From NCBI RefSeq assembly GCF_019703515.2, contig NC_059346.1, forward strand, positions 53,185,501 to 53,249,500: 64,000 nucleotides of DNA, read 5' to 3'. A model generated the notes under the pieces. The model ran no database searches. It worked only from the letters and a program-made list of their open reading frames with translations, and was not told the DNA's origin. This document shows, piece after piece, positions 33,598 to 44,699 of this stretch; the stretch's first letter is position 1; every line of letters begins with the position of its first letter. The stretch is from Myxocyprinus asiaticus. Its lineage: Eukaryota > Chordata > Actinopteri > Cypriniformes > Catostomidae. The position numbers were made by a program, and so were the translations under genes.

Positions 33598-33919
33598 TGT
33601 GGAGGCGAGGGTGCGGTCGAGCGTTCGTCTGGGGAGAGAAGAAAGGTAAGGGTTTTCATGTGAGATGAATTGCTGATAATTGATGTTTCTATGTTCGCAG
33701 TGAGATGGGGGAAATAATAATGGGGCCAGACCTCAGAGTAAGAGAGAGAACCCAGCTGACAAGTCGTGTGTGTCGGCGGCTGCCATTCCCAGAGCGTTTG
33801 ATTGTTTATATGTGAAGCTTATCGTTACGCTGTTAAGCGAACGTGTTTTTTGTTATTAATAAATTTATTTTGAGTTGGATTTTCCGTCTCCCGCTTCCTC
33901 ATTCCTCGAACCTTGTTAC
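33598..33919 (+). repeat. Gypsy 3' LTR
   Basis: Probable start TGTGGAGGCGAGGG (33598) and end CGAACCTTGTTAC (33919). It has AATAAA (33859) followed by TTGGATTTTCCGTCTCCCGC. The tail matches, inverted, the fragment at 53517-53605, which ends in a perfect TGTAACAGGTTCG. The terminal A of TTACA has been lost or changed here. Confidence 0.6.
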
Positions 33920-35095
33920 TTATATATTATATGTATTATGCATAAATATGTATTATACAGTGTATACTGCGCACTGTCCAATAAGTAGCTCATAGTAGGC
34001 TAGTATTCCATTCTAAACATTGCCAAATGACTTTGTGTGGCTGTATGCTAGGCCTGAGTAAAACTGACTGATATGTCACATGTACACACACTCTATGAGT
34101 ATGAAGTGTAAAATCCAGCCCCAACACTCCAAATATTGTTCTTCATAAGCATGCACAAAATGCTACAGGCTTATGAGCGGAGGTGAAGGCCATATTGATG
34201 CAAGCAGTGTCAGGAGTCTGCTGGCTAGCTGCTCTGGCACTAAAATAAATGGTTTGTTACATTTTGTTGTATTGACAGAATATAAACACCCAACGTCAGG
34301 GCCGGTGAAGCCGAGATAAACTAAAGTGCTCATTAATCATGAAAGAGGAGCGCAGCTGAGGTGCCAGAGTAATTAATATTACACATAATGATGGTTAGAA
34401 TGAAACGAATGTCAATTACTTTTCTTCTAGCACCATTAACATTTCTCTACACATTCTACAATTGATGTGTTTAGATGTAGAAAAATGTACACATACATAC
34501 AGTAAGCTCTCTCCGTAATACACACATACATGCACATACACAAAAGCCATATGTTTTCTGTATCGCTCTGCCGCTTTCCCCTCCTTAACTGTGAAACAAC
34601 AATTCTATTGTTTATAATGCCTTTTAATAAATCATTTTTATTTGTTGGCGGACTGAGTGTGACAAAGCTGTTCTAAATAAAGCTCTGTTAGCGTGTCCAG
34701 ATGAGTGAAGTGCTTGTACTGCCATCCACAGAAGAGGCTATGGAGTACATTAGCAGTTCAACATAAACACAGAGTTGCTCCATCAGCTTTCTGTGTACAC
34801 CATTTTCAACCAAGACCATTATTGCCTGTGAGGGTGAGAACTAACAAGTGCTCGCTAGGCTTTTGCTAACTATTTATTATTAATGGTGCTGTGTAATATG
34901 TGTACACCCTAGTCACCCCTTTAATTCATAACAGTGCTGAGATGAGGAGGAAAGGGGTAGGGAGAAGAGAACTGTGAGCCTTGTGTGCCAAGACTGGCAT
35001 ATATATTGTTTTGAATGATAGTCCCTAGCCTGAGATGCTGGTTTGCTGATGTCCCCACCAGGTTTTTTACCTAGCTTAACCAGCAAGTCTTACAA
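33920..35095. other. Non-coding; candidate regulatory block
   Basis: 34130-34900 has no visible repeat. It includes many TAATTA-type cores (for example GTAATTAATATTACACA near 34370 and TCAATTACTTTTC near 34412) and a palindromic SOX-like pair at 34599-34611. No open frame of note. These features fit, but do not prove, a developmental enhancer. Confidence 0.35.
34599..34611. promoter_or_regulatory. Possible SOX dimer site
   Basis: ACAATTCTATTGT is an inverted pair of ACAAT half-sites separated by three bases, a layout bound by SOXE-type dimers. Such a site occurs by chance at appreciable frequency in AT-rich DNA, so this is only suggestive. Confidence 0.25.
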
Positions 35096-35760
35096 CCTAT
35101 TCTCATAGAATGAACATTACTATAACAATATTTTTGCAAACGGAGTTTTACAAGCTGCCTTCTATCTTTTGCTGCAGTTTCCTTGTGAAATTAACAATAG
35201 AGGTGCTATAACAGCTGTGTATTTTATTCATTTTCACACAAATCACGGGTACAATGGCCGTATATGACTTTATAAACACTTATTTGTTGCTCTATTACTC
35301 ACACACTGCTGTTATTTTATCAAAATACTTTAAAATATAGTTTGAAAAACAATACATTTTAACACTTGTATTACAGATCCACCTACATTTACACACTTAT
35401 TTCATCATTATTAGCTTGTGCGATAGTTCACCTGATAGAGTGTTGGACTTTAGACTCAGAGACTGAACCTCAAGCCCAGCCAAGGATGCTTGAAGTGAAA
35501 GTGAAGGGAAAGTGCCATAGAAGTGACACAAAATGACATGGTTGATTCAGTAAATGTTCTTTTAATATCAGATTTGTTTTTAAAACACTATCGGTTAGGT
35601 TTAGGCATTGGTTAAGGTTAAGGATATCTGTATTCTTCATTCCTCATTTATCTTTTTAAGACACTATTGTTTGGGTTCAGACCAAAGTTTTAGGTTAGGG
35701 AGGTACATTTTACTCCTTAAAATTCACCTTACAATCCTCGTCTGATAACAACATAATTTT
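35096..35760. repeat. Dispersed repeat with SINE-like centre
   Basis: The left part (CTCATAGAATGAACATTACT ... CAGTTTCCTTGTGAAATTAAC) and the right part (AAGTGCCATAGAAGTGACAC ... GGTACATTTTACTCCTTAAAA) match 52590-52900 in order. Related left parts are at 57370-57480 and 63365-63460. In this copy 35414-35485 resembles a tRNA-derived head (GATAGTTCACCTGATAGAG, then AGACTCAGAGACTGAACC), apparently an inserted SINE. Confidence 0.55.
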
Positions 35761-37294
35761 ACTCACTTCTGGGGCCCCCTGCTGGACATTTAACTGGGAA
35801 ACTGCAGCCAAATGTGTAATACAGCACATAATTTTGGTTTGCAAAAATGTTGCCATTGTCACATAATTTCATGAGGTAAGGCTGAAGTCTTAAGACAAAT
35901 GCTCTTGTTTGTGAAGTTTTGTTGTTGCCTCATTCTGAACTGCTAAGGAAGGAGCTGTTGGGTTATTTGACATGGCAATGTGATCTCATGATCACATTGC
36001 CTCGTACAGGATGCCTATTGTCCCGTATTTTAGCGGAAAGATGCTCGAGTGGACCCTCCTAACACCCCCAACCCCGGGAAGGACTGCGGTACGCACAAGA
36101 GGAACCTCAGCCCTGGTTGTACGGCATGTTGAATGATTTGTGGCCCATATTGAGGCAGAAAAATGCTCAAACAGCACCCATATCCCTCCAACCTAAACTT
36201 AACTGTTGAATGGGGCCAGAACATCAGCACACCCGCAACACAAGCTGGAAATGTAAGCGTAAGTGTAGTTCTACCAGGAAGATCTCGGGATTCATTCTAT
36301 CAGGCATCTCATTCAATCGCAATATAGCCTCCGCTTTATAAGCCTGCTAAACTGTATCTCATTGTTGGTATACTCCGTTGTTTTCACCCCCCTCCACCCC
36401 ATCACCACCAGTTTAGGTCCCGTCCTGGGTGGGGGTAAGCTCTGCTCCCCTGCCGTCATCGCTTCTGGCAGTATCTGACCGTTCAAGCAAGTATCTGAGC
36501 ATTAAACAGTAGGCCGGGGCTTATGCCAAATGATGTAACTATTTCTGCGTTCGTATTAATCCCAATAATCCAGAATCTTTTCTGAAAGAACTGGCATCCA
36601 AAACGTTACAGACATTGGTGACCGGCTATGCTGGTCTTTTTAATATGGAAGTTACTTGTTGAAGGTGTGCACTCAAGGAGCTTTTCAGAGTAGGGTGTTT
36701 GGTAGGGTCAGATTTTCAGTTGGAAATTTTTGACATTTGATGAGACAAGGTAAGACATCCATCTTGGGCAGTTCCAAAGCTTTTGAAAAGAGACCACTGT
36801 GACCTCTGAGAAAAAGATGGAAAGAGACTTGTGGAGGAGGCACAGGAGCTCGATTTTCGATCTTGAGGTGATGAGTGTAATGAGTACCCAATGAAAATGA
36901 GATGTCCATGGAGAAAACTGAATCAGCTTAATTTGGTGAATGTTTTTTGTGCTTGTGTTAGCTTAGTGAACTTTTGGTGCCCATCCAAGGTTAGGTCTGA
37001 TGTATGTAATATTCTTGTTTTGTGTTGAATAACTAATGTGCTAATGTTAGCTTTTTGTTCTCACAGTCTTTCATGAGGTTTTGGACATGCATATGTCATT
37101 TCTGAAAACTTTTCAAAGCACACAGTATTGCCCTCAGGCATAGAGAATAGCTATTAAAACCTGGAGAAGGCTCATACACACAGTAGGTTTTAGGTGCTCT
37201 CCCCATCAATAATGCTTTGAGTTCATGCTTACTACCTTCAACCTCAGTATACCCAAAATACAACTTTTAAGATGACTTTGGCATGTGTGTATAT

Positions 37295-37296
<2 letters not shown>
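35761..37296. other. Non-coding, unassigned
   Basis: 36000-36240 carries a CCCGTATTTTAGCGG string like that of the 16731-16858 MITE and may be a repeat. 36370-36600 is C/G-richer. No gene recognised. Confidence 0.35.

Positions 37297-37343
<47 letters not shown>
37297..37343. repeat. (GT)n microsatellite
   Basis: An uninterrupted GT run of about 47 bp. Confidence 0.95.
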
Positions 37344-37347
<4 letters not shown>

Positions 37348-38327
37348 TTAAAGTGAGAGAGCTGAAAGGCAGATGCATTGTGTGAATGGGAGCGTAAGTA
37401 AAAAGTCTTTGCACAGATGTCCGTTGATGGGATTACTCACACTCTCTCTGCCTAAGGACAGGAATGAGAGATAGAGATTGGGGAAGGGAGAGAGAGTGTG
37501 TGTGTGTGTAAATGATTTAACAGATAGCTCTCTCAAAGTGGTAAAGATCAGAAAAGGTGTTGTGAGCTGCCCATCATTCCGCTAATCCAGAGGGCTCACA
37601 TCTGCATTAACACCCCCACATCACACCAAACACTACTGGTGGCAGCTGACAGAATTTTTTGGAGAGAACTTGGAAAAGCAGGAGTTTGATTGAAGGCCTG
37701 CAGAAAGTATTGGGCCAGCAAAACAAGATGATTCTGATGTTGACGATGGGGATTTTCGGGGACCTGGAAAGACAAGAAATTTCATAATCAGATTTTTTAT
37801 TTATTTTTATTTTAAAAAATTGTACCTTTAGCGGTACAATGGCTTGTCACTGGGGCAGTACCCTCAAAGGTACATCAACTGTACCATCAAACATGTCAGT
37901 CGAGACTGATCTCATGAAAATTACATGACTGTAGCAACATTTTTGCAAAATTATATCACATGGTTCCTTACACGTATCGAGGCAGTTCCGAGGTAAAGTG
38001 TCCACTGTGTGACACTAAAAGAGAGTTCCATTTTCTACCAAATAGATGAGGTTTTAAATGTTAATGCTCTATCAAGTTTTAACTCAACAAAACCTACCTC
38101 AAGTACCCTTAAACTTAAACCCAACTGATAGTGTCATAAAAAAACAAATTTGAGTTAAAAAAGCAATTGCTTTTATAATTAAGGACCTGACAGAGCTCTA
38201 TCTTCTTCTAAAAATCTTCATTTGTGTTCTGCTGAAGAAAGACAGTCATAGACATCTGGGATGGCATCAGGATAAGTGAATAATGAGAGTTTAAATTTTT
38301 TGTGAACTATTCCTTTAATTTCATAAG
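37344..38327. other. Non-coding; includes a short repeat copy
   Basis: 37560-37770 is non-repetitive. 37905-37975 (CTGATCTCATGAAAATTACA...) resembles the left part of the 35096 repeat. 38215-38322 is another copy of the short cyprinid-type repeat (TGTGTTCTGCTGAAGAAAGA, GTGAACTATTCCTTTAA). Confidence 0.45.
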
Positions 38328-38827
38328 CAGTGTTGGGTAAGTTACTCTAAAGAAGTAATTAATTACTAACTACTAATTACATCTTCTACAGTGTAATTAG
38401 ATTACTGTACTAATTACTCTGTCTGAAAAGTAATTTTACTTATTACTAATTACTAATTACTTTCTAAAACCCTTATCAACCTCAACCAGATGGAAAATAC
38501 AAGGATAGACATGAAACTGTTCTTTTAATTCTTTCAAATAAATCATATAAAATCAAATAAATTATTCATGAACTGGCCAAAGAATTTAAGGGGGCAGCAT
38601 TAAATTAGAAAACATGTTTTAACATTAGACGTCAAATTTCGATTTAAAATTCACTTTTGTTTTATATAGAATTGTTCTATAGTCCATACAATATTTAACG
38701 CAATTACATCAGAAGTAACTGTAATTAAATTACTGAAAAATTAAGAGTAATCCCTTACTTTACTTTTTTCAAAGAAAAAGCAATTTAATTACAGTAATTA
38801 ATTACTTAGTAATGCATCCAACACTGG
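38328..38827. mobile_element. Non-autonomous hAT-like MITE
   Basis: The tips are CAGTGTTGGGTAAGTTACTC (38328) and, at the right, ...TGCATCCAACACTGG, inverted. Flanking TCATAAG occurs at 38321-38327 and 38828-38834. The interior is a series of AATTACTAATTAC and GTAATTAGATTAC units that are largely self-complementary. A fragment of the same type lies at 49985-50045. Confidence 0.75.
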
Positions 38828-38834
38828 TCATAAG

Positions 38835-39447
38835 ATAGCACTGTGAAAGGGACAGGGACAAGTAAGTTTTTATGAACTGGTAACATACCGTTTACTTGTG
38901 ATTTGTGTAAAAGGGAATAAAAGTCATCGTTTTAGTGCCTCTAGTCTTTATTTTTCACAAGGACAATACCATGATATGTACAACGAGCCACGTAAAAATA
39001 ATTAAGCAAAAATGTATGTAAGTATAGTAACGGATGTTGGATGCTCTTTCCAAAGAAGACAATGAGGCAGCTCAATAAGTTTTGGAACAGACCCTTAGAA
39101 GGTAGCATAATAACCTTTTAATCACAATCAAACTACTACACAAACAATTACATTTCTTAATCAAAATAATAAGGCAGAGGCTAATTGCACTACAGTAAGT
39201 GCAAATAGCAATAGATGCTATTTACACTAAATGTAAACTACTTTTAGGCAAGCTACTCCAAAAATGTAGCAAGCTAAGCTACCAACTACTGTTACATCCC
39301 TGGATGTATTTTGTGTATTCTTTATTTTACTTGTTTAATTACATCTATGGATTTACTGTATGTTTGAATTCCTTTTGCCACTGGAGATTTTGCTGGCTTT
39401 GTGTTTTTGTTCCTGTTTCTGCATGTGTGTCTGTCTCTCTCTATTAA
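38835..39447. other. Non-coding spacer
   Basis: 39225-39310 (AAACTACTTTTAGGCAAGCTAC...) resembles 44335-44450 and may be half of a MITE split by the LINE complex that lies between them. No gene. Confidence 0.35.
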
Positions 39448-39836
39448 TTCAATTCAAAGTGGCTTTATTGGCATGACTGTTAACAATACAATATTGCCAA
39501 AGCAGAGGTTGTGTAAAAAAACAGAACAACATATTAATCTATAATTAAATGTAGTTGAACAATTTAACATATAACAAATCAGAACTGCAGAAGACCACAG
39601 TTTAAATAACTGAAGACCACTGACATGTTTACATACACCTAGATTAATATACACACCTACTGAGGGTCACTGTGGTGAACATTAGGGTGATGCACTGGGG
39701 CAATATACATAAAACATTCACCCATTGTCTCTAATGATGTGGTATATTAAAATGTATCTTGCAGCCAATGCTGCTGTGTGTCCTTCTCCAAATATTATAT
39801 TATTTTTTTCTTTTTCTGTCATTTTGGAAAAGTAGT

Positions 39837-40424
39837 TTAAGCTTTTTGTAAATTTACTTGTATAAATGTCCCTTGTTTCTTTAAATTTAGACAGTGAAGG
39901 AGAAAGTGCACCTCTGTCTTGACCTCACCTGTCGTACAGTGAGCACATACCCTTTCTTCTCTGAGTAAACCTGTTTTTCTGTTTCTGCCTCTCTCAATGG
40001 CTAGACTGTGCTCACTGAGCCTGTATTTGGTCAAGATCTGTCTCTGCTTTGTATCTCTGACAGTCAGGAGATACTCTTCCAATTCATAGTTTGATTTTTA
40101 GAGTCCGATGGAATTGTAATTTGCTTTGTGTTTTAGTTTATTGATCCCAATGTTACAGATAGGTGATTTTAGATTGTTTGATCTGATTTATTCTGGTGTT
40201 TGGTTGAAAAGCAGTGCTGGTTTGAGGCTGGTTAGTGTTAGTAGTGTTAATTGGGTTAGTGAGTCTCAGAACCAGCTGACTGAGGGGACTTTTTCAGGGT
40301 TCAGTTCTTGGGTTTGTAGAATTTTAAAATCTAGTGATTTTGTGGGACTTGATTTTAAATGCATCCAAAAAATTTAGATCTCTCTTTTGTATGTTAATAA
40401 TCAATGGAAATTGTCCTAATTCTG
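39837..40424 (-). pseudogene. Outer LINE C-terminal part
   Basis: Immediately left of the L2 tail the minus strand reads AELGQFPLIINIQKR, which continues the KTPSNA segment on the far side of the insertion. After several stops, 40082-39837 reads YLLTVRDTKQRQILTKYRLS, EHSLAIERG, and CAHCTTGEVKTEVHFLLHC, a Cx2C...Hx4C cluster typical of LINE RT C-termini. The frame is broken many times. Confidence 0.75.
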
Positions 40425-40480
40425 CCCTACATTTACATTTATTCATTTGGCAGATGCTTTTATCCAAAGCGACATCCAAA
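40425..40480 (-). repeat. L2 3' tail
   Basis: On the plus strand the terminal sequence is CTACATTTACATTTATTCAT followed by TTGGCAGATGCTTTTATCCA, the conserved L2-type tail recognised by its reverse transcriptase and shared with SINEs. It marks the exact 3' junction with the outer LINE at 40424/40425. Confidence 0.8.
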
Positions 40481-40766
40481 AGAGGAATACATTATAAGCA
40501 AATCATCTTAAGGAGACAGTGGTACAAAAAGTGCTGTATTACAAAGTTTCACTAGCATCAGAATAGTAGAATTAAAGTATTAAAGAATTAAAGAATTAAA
40601 GTGCAACAAGATTTTTATTTATTTATTTATTTATGTTTTTAATTTGGTGACTTGTTAAGTGCTCATGGAAAAGATGTGTTTTTAGCCATTTTTTTAAGAC
40701 AGAAAGTGAGTTACAGTAGTCCAGTCTAGTTATGAAAAGTGACAAAACAAGAAGTTGTGTTGCATG

Positions 40767-42289
40767 TTAAGAGAGGAAGGGTCTTATCTTCCTGATATTA
40801 TAGAGTGTAAATCTACAAGATCGTGCTGTCTTTGAGATTTGATCTGTGAAATTTAGTGGGTTATCGATGGTTATCCCTAGATTTCTGACCGTTTTGGAAG
40901 GCGTTACTGTAGTTGAACCCAGCTGCACGGTGATGTTGTGTTCAACAGCAGGGTTGGCTGGAAAGACAAGGAGTTCAGTCTTGTCTGGGTTAAGTTGTTC
41001 CTTCATCCAGGCCAAGATGTCTGCCAAACAGGCAGAGATTCGAGCAGTCACCATGGTGTCGTTGGCTGGAAAGACAAGTAGAGCTGTGTGTCATCAGCGT
41101 AACAGTGGTAAGAGAAACCATGGGTCCCAGTGATGTTGTGTTTATAGAGAAGATAAGTGGCCCAAGCACTGAGCGCTGAGGTACCCCAGTAAGTAGCTGA
41201 TGTGACTTGGACACCTCACCTTTCCAGGCTACCTTGAAGGACCTACCTGAGAGATAGGAATTAAACCAGTCAAGCACAGTTCCTGTGATGCCCAGAGTAG
41301 AGAGGGTGGAGAGTAGGATCTGATGGTTGACTGAGTCAAAGGCTGCAGAAAGGTCCAGTAGAATCAGGACAGGTGATCCGGATGGTCTTAGCGACTCAGT
41401 GACAGACAGCAGGGCAGTCTCGGTGGAGTGTCCAGTTTTGAATCCTGACTGATTGTCATCCAGCAGCTTGTTCTGTGAGAGATCTGATTGATAACTGCCA
41501 TTACAAGTGTTTTCACCATGAATGAGATGAGAGAGACTGGTCTGTAGTGTTCTACTTGTGTGGGGTTAAGTGCATGTTTTTTCAGCAGCGGGGTTACTCG
41601 AGCCTGCTTAAATGTAGTGGTAAAAATGCCTGTAAGTAGAGATGTATTAATTATGTGTGTGAGTGCAGGTAGGATGGATGGAGAGATGGCCTGGAGAAGG
41701 TGGGAAGGAATGGGGTCAAGGGAACAGGTGGTGGGGTGGTTGGAGAGGAGGAGTTTGTGTCAGTCAGAGGAGAGACATAGAGACAGAAGGGCTGCATACA
41801 GGAGGTGGGTGTTTGACAGGGTGTGGTGCTGAGAATGTATTACTGATGGCTGTATCCTTATTAGTAAAAAAATGTGGCGAAGACATTCAAGTGTGTTTAA
41901 ATGTTCTAAACAAGCTGCGAGTATCTGTGGTGGTGTTGATCTTGTTCTGGTAATAGGACGTTTTTGCAGAATTAACGTTATCTGAAAAAGTTGCATACTT
42001 GATACTTACCCAGATCTGCTGGATCTTTAGATTTCTGCCATCTCCGATGTTCACGAAGGATGTCAGAGAGCCAGGGGCTGGGTGGTGTCATACAGTTGCT
42101 GTCTAGACAGGTTGTTAAAGTAGAGCTTAGGGTGTCTGTGGCAGTGTTTACATCCAGGGTGGAAAATAAGTTTTGTGTGGTAAGAGAGGTAGAGACAGCA
42201 GTGGAAAGGCACGAGGGTGAAAGAGAACGGAGGTTACGGTGAAAGGAAACCAAAGTCGGAGTCTCTTTTAATATACATGGGAGAGTCAT
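40767..42289 (-). pseudogene. L2 reverse transcriptase, broken
   Basis: Segments include SDILREHRRWQKSKDPADL (connector), LDWFNSYLSGRSFKVAW, TGVPQRSVLGPLIFSI and, in a shifted frame, YADD at 41101-41090 (minus strand) followed by TQLYLSF. The C-terminal end reads ISACLADILAWMKEQLNPDK, TELLVFP, VRNLGITIDNPLNFTDQISK and RSCRFTLYNIRKIRPFLS. GVPQG is changed to GVPQR. The catalytic aspartate pair is still present, but at least two frameshifts separate it from the rest. Confidence 0.85.
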
Positions 42290-42304
42290 GCTGAATTGAA
42301 TAAA

Positions 42305-42970
42305 TTAGTGATCAGAGACATGTAAAGGAGTAAAAAGAATATTAGAGTTGGTACAGTTACATGTAAAAATGAGGTCCAGCTGGTTGCCCGATCTGTGAGT
42401 TGCTGTAATGCTTAGTCTTTCCAAGTCAAACGAGGCCAGAAGAGCATGAAGTTCAGTGGCATGTGGCTTGTCTTGGTGTGTGTTGAAATCTCCAAGAATC
42501 ACAAGTGGCCTACCATCTTCCGGAAAGGAGGACAGCAGGACATCCAACTCCTCGAGAAAGTTTGTCAGCTGACCTGGAGGGCGATAGATGACAACAACAT
42601 GGATTTTTGTGGGTTGCGTTATAATAATAGCATGGAATTCATAAGAAGTATTGTTACATAGAGAGGAGTGTGGTGAAAATGTCCAGTTGTTTTGAATGAG
42701 CAAACCTGTTCCCCCACCCTTACCGGTGTGTCAAGGGGTGTGAGAGGAGAAGTTGTTGGAGAGAGCAGTGGGTGTTGCTGTATCCTCTGGACGTATCCAT
42801 GTTTCTGTCAGTGCAAGGATGCTGAGGTTGAACTGTGTGGTGAAGGCTGGAATGAAGTCAGCTTTGTTCACAGCTGACTGGCAGTTCCAGAGTCTCACTG
42901 AGAAGAGAGCGGAGTAGGCACTGATGTGCAAAGTGGCCGTAGGTTGTGTGGGTTGCATTGTGTCTTGCAT
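42305..42970 (-). pseudogene. L2 endonuclease domain, broken
   Basis: Frames 42970-42731 and 42703-42305 contain LWNCQSAVNKADFI, LSILALTETWIRPED, VVIYRPPGQLTNFLEELDVL, PLVILGDFNTHQD, THRSGNQLDLIFTCN and a final HVSDH. TETW, GDFN, the S-x-LDLIF stretch and SDH are the conserved catalytic landmarks of the EEP endonuclease that nicks target DNA for target-primed reverse transcription. A frameshift separates the first two frames. The N-terminal start is close to the element's 5' end. Confidence 0.85.
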
Positions 42971-43096
42971 CTATATAGTGTAAACTGTCTGTAACAGATA
43001 ACAGGGATGTGCTTTAGGGCATATGTTATTCGTGAAGTAGACATATTAGAATGTAGAAGGAAAATATAGGAGAGAAAATACAATACGAAATACATT

Positions 43097-43768
43097 CAAA
43101 ATATATGCATTACTGGGTGTTTTCCTTTGTAATTTCAAATTTAATTTGCAGAATTCTGTGTGCAGGGCTTCTGTTGGATGTTTGTCCCATCTAGCGTAGT
43201 TCTGATCACTGAGTGGACCCCATACCTCACTTCCATACAGTGCTATGGGCTGTATAACACTATCAAAGATTTTACACCAGATTGGAATTGGTAATTCAAT
43301 AATATAGAACTTTTTTCTTAATAGCATATAGAGCTCATCGAACTTTTTCTTTAAGTGCATTCACTGCCTTACTGAAACTCCCTGGTGCAGTGATAATCAG
43401 GTCAAGGTAAGTATACTGCATCGTGTGCTCAAGGGCAGTGCTGCCTAGAGAGAACTGGTATCTGTGTTCCTGACATCTGGGCTTTTTCTGAAAGGCCATA
43501 ATATTTGTCTTTTTGAGGTTTACTGCCAGGGCCCAGTTCTGGCAGTAGTTCTCCAGCAGGTCCAGATGTTGCTGTAGTACCTGTGGGGTGGGTGACAGCA
43601 GCATAGAGCAAAAACTTGACGTCTTTGTCTTGCAGATTGAGTACAGGGGCTGTAGACTGTTCCAACTGAACCGCTAATTCATTAATGTAAATGTTGAACA
43701 GTGTTGGACTCAGACCACAGCCCTGCCACACTCCTCTCTTCTCGGTGAAGAACTCTGTCTGTTTGTTC
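43097..43768 (-). pseudogene. Outer LINE reverse transcriptase, 5' part
   Basis: Minus-strand segments in order are QTEFFTEKRGV-WQGCGLSPT, LFNIYINELAVQLEQS, VKFLLYA, LLSPTPQVLQQHLDLLENYC, QNWALAVNLKKTNIMAFQKK and IPIWCKIFDSVIQPIALYGS followed by EVWGPLSD. The GxSPxLFN box and the LLYA box are RT motifs; the catalytic aspartate pair that should follow LLYA is absent, with the frame changing there, so a short deletion removed the active site. The segment ends at KTPSNA, where the L2 insertion starts. Confidence 0.8.
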
Positions 43769-44636
43769 TCTCTCCTCTCTCTCTCTCGCTCTGCAGGCTG
43801 GCCAACATCAGGCTGTAGTTATGACTTCTAATCAGTCCTCCGTCAGGATTGGTTGGCATGGAGAGGAGCTTCAGGATAAAATCCCAGCCAAATGGCTTTG
43901 CAATGGCTCTTTCCCTTCAGTTTCAGACTTGCTGAACTGCACTTGTTGTTGTAGTTGATTGTTGGTTATGGTTTGTAACTGTTGCAATTATTGGACTGAG
44001 GTTGATTCCAGCCCTTTAATGTTGTTCAACCCCATTTTTTTATTTAATTAATATACGGAAGTTGTAGGGAGGTGGGTGCCATTTTGTTTCATCTTTTGTT
44101 TCTCTCCTGTTTTTTTGTTTTTTTGTTTTTTTGTTTTTTTGTTTTTTTTGGGGGGGGGGGAGGGGGTTGGTGAAGGAGCCAGGGAAGATTTATATATATA
44201 TATATATAAAGTACTTGTTTGATTTTTAAAGTTGACTGATTCTTGAGTGCTGGGACAGGAGAAGGGAAAACCCAACCTTTTTGTTACTCCTCCCAACCCT
44301 AGACTGGGGCAGGTCGTAACACTACTCAACAGAAAAAATTGTTAAGCTAAGCTAAAAGCTACACTTCAGAGAAAGTAGCAAGGTACACTACAAGCTACAT
44401 GACAAAAGAAGCTTGCTACATTTAAGCTACTTTATTTTATTATTTTCAACCAGATGCACGCAGCATACTGTCATAGACAAAGCATCCAAAAGACTTATTC
44501 ATGTGATGTTTATCAAAGCCATGGTACATTATATTACAGTATAGTGCAATACAGTATGGTGCAATATAAAATGTATGAGCATGTAAAAAGAACAACAACT
44601 TGTCAGTTCATATTTATACATGCTACCTAAAGAAAC

Positions 44637-44638
<2 letters not shown>
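43769..44638. other. Non-coding, possibly LTR-like
   Basis: 43770-43800 is a CT/AG tract. 43820-44320 is unassigned with AGGATAAAATCCCAGCC (a weak TATA) and an end GGGCAGGTCGTAACA, so an LTR is possible. A T- and G-run tract is at 44104-44165 and a short (AT)n at 44190-44208. 44335-44450 (GTTAAGCTAAGCTAAAAGCTAC) is a MITE fragment. Confidence 0.35.

Positions 44639-44692
<54 letters not shown>
44639..44692. repeat. (AT)n microsatellite
   Basis: About 54 bp of AT repeat. The plus-strand Ile/Tyr open frame across it is an artefact. Confidence 0.95.

Positions 44693-44699
<7 letters not shown>

Larger units (their letters stand above)
32060..33919 (+). mobile_element. Ty3/gypsy remnant with scrambled domain order
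   Basis: Recognisable blocks are, in order, a retropepsin, an integrase N-terminal and partial core domain, an RNase H, and a 3' LTR. Ty3/gypsy elements normally read gag-protease-RT-RNase H-integrase, so RT is missing and RNase H lies downstream of integrase. The integrase stops part-way (after GIPKDILTASA) exactly where the RNase H block begins. Stops and frameshifts are present in RNase H. No 5' LTR is seen. The copy probably arose by template switching during reverse transcription or by later deletions and joins. Confidence 0.8.
40425..43096 (-). mobile_element. L2-type LINE, nearly full coding region, decayed
   Basis: On the minus strand it encodes an endonuclease of the exonuclease-endonuclease-phosphatase type followed by reverse transcriptase, and ends with the fish L2 3' tail (AGCATCTGCC region, on the plus strand GGCAGATGCTTTTATCCAAA at about 40450-40469). 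Its insertion into another LINE leaves the two halves of the host reading frame recognisable on both sides. The 5' limit is placed where the outer LINE frame stops being readable (about 43096). Frameshifts are frequent; it cannot code for an active protein. Confidence 0.85.
39448..43768 (-). mobile_element. LINE (clade not assigned), interrupted by an L2 LINE
   Basis: The outer LINE reads from about 43768 down to 43097 (RT and downstream), is interrupted by an L2 element (43096-40425), and resumes at 40424 down to 39448. Its 3' end on the minus strand reads GCCAATAAAGCCACTTTGAATTGAATTAAT, here given only as the landmarks GCCAATAAAGCC and TTGAATTGAATT, a typical LINE tail. The 5' end is truncated at an (AG)n stretch near 43770-43795. 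It encodes a reverse transcriptase with a cysteine/histidine C-terminus. All frames are broken. Confidence 0.75.
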
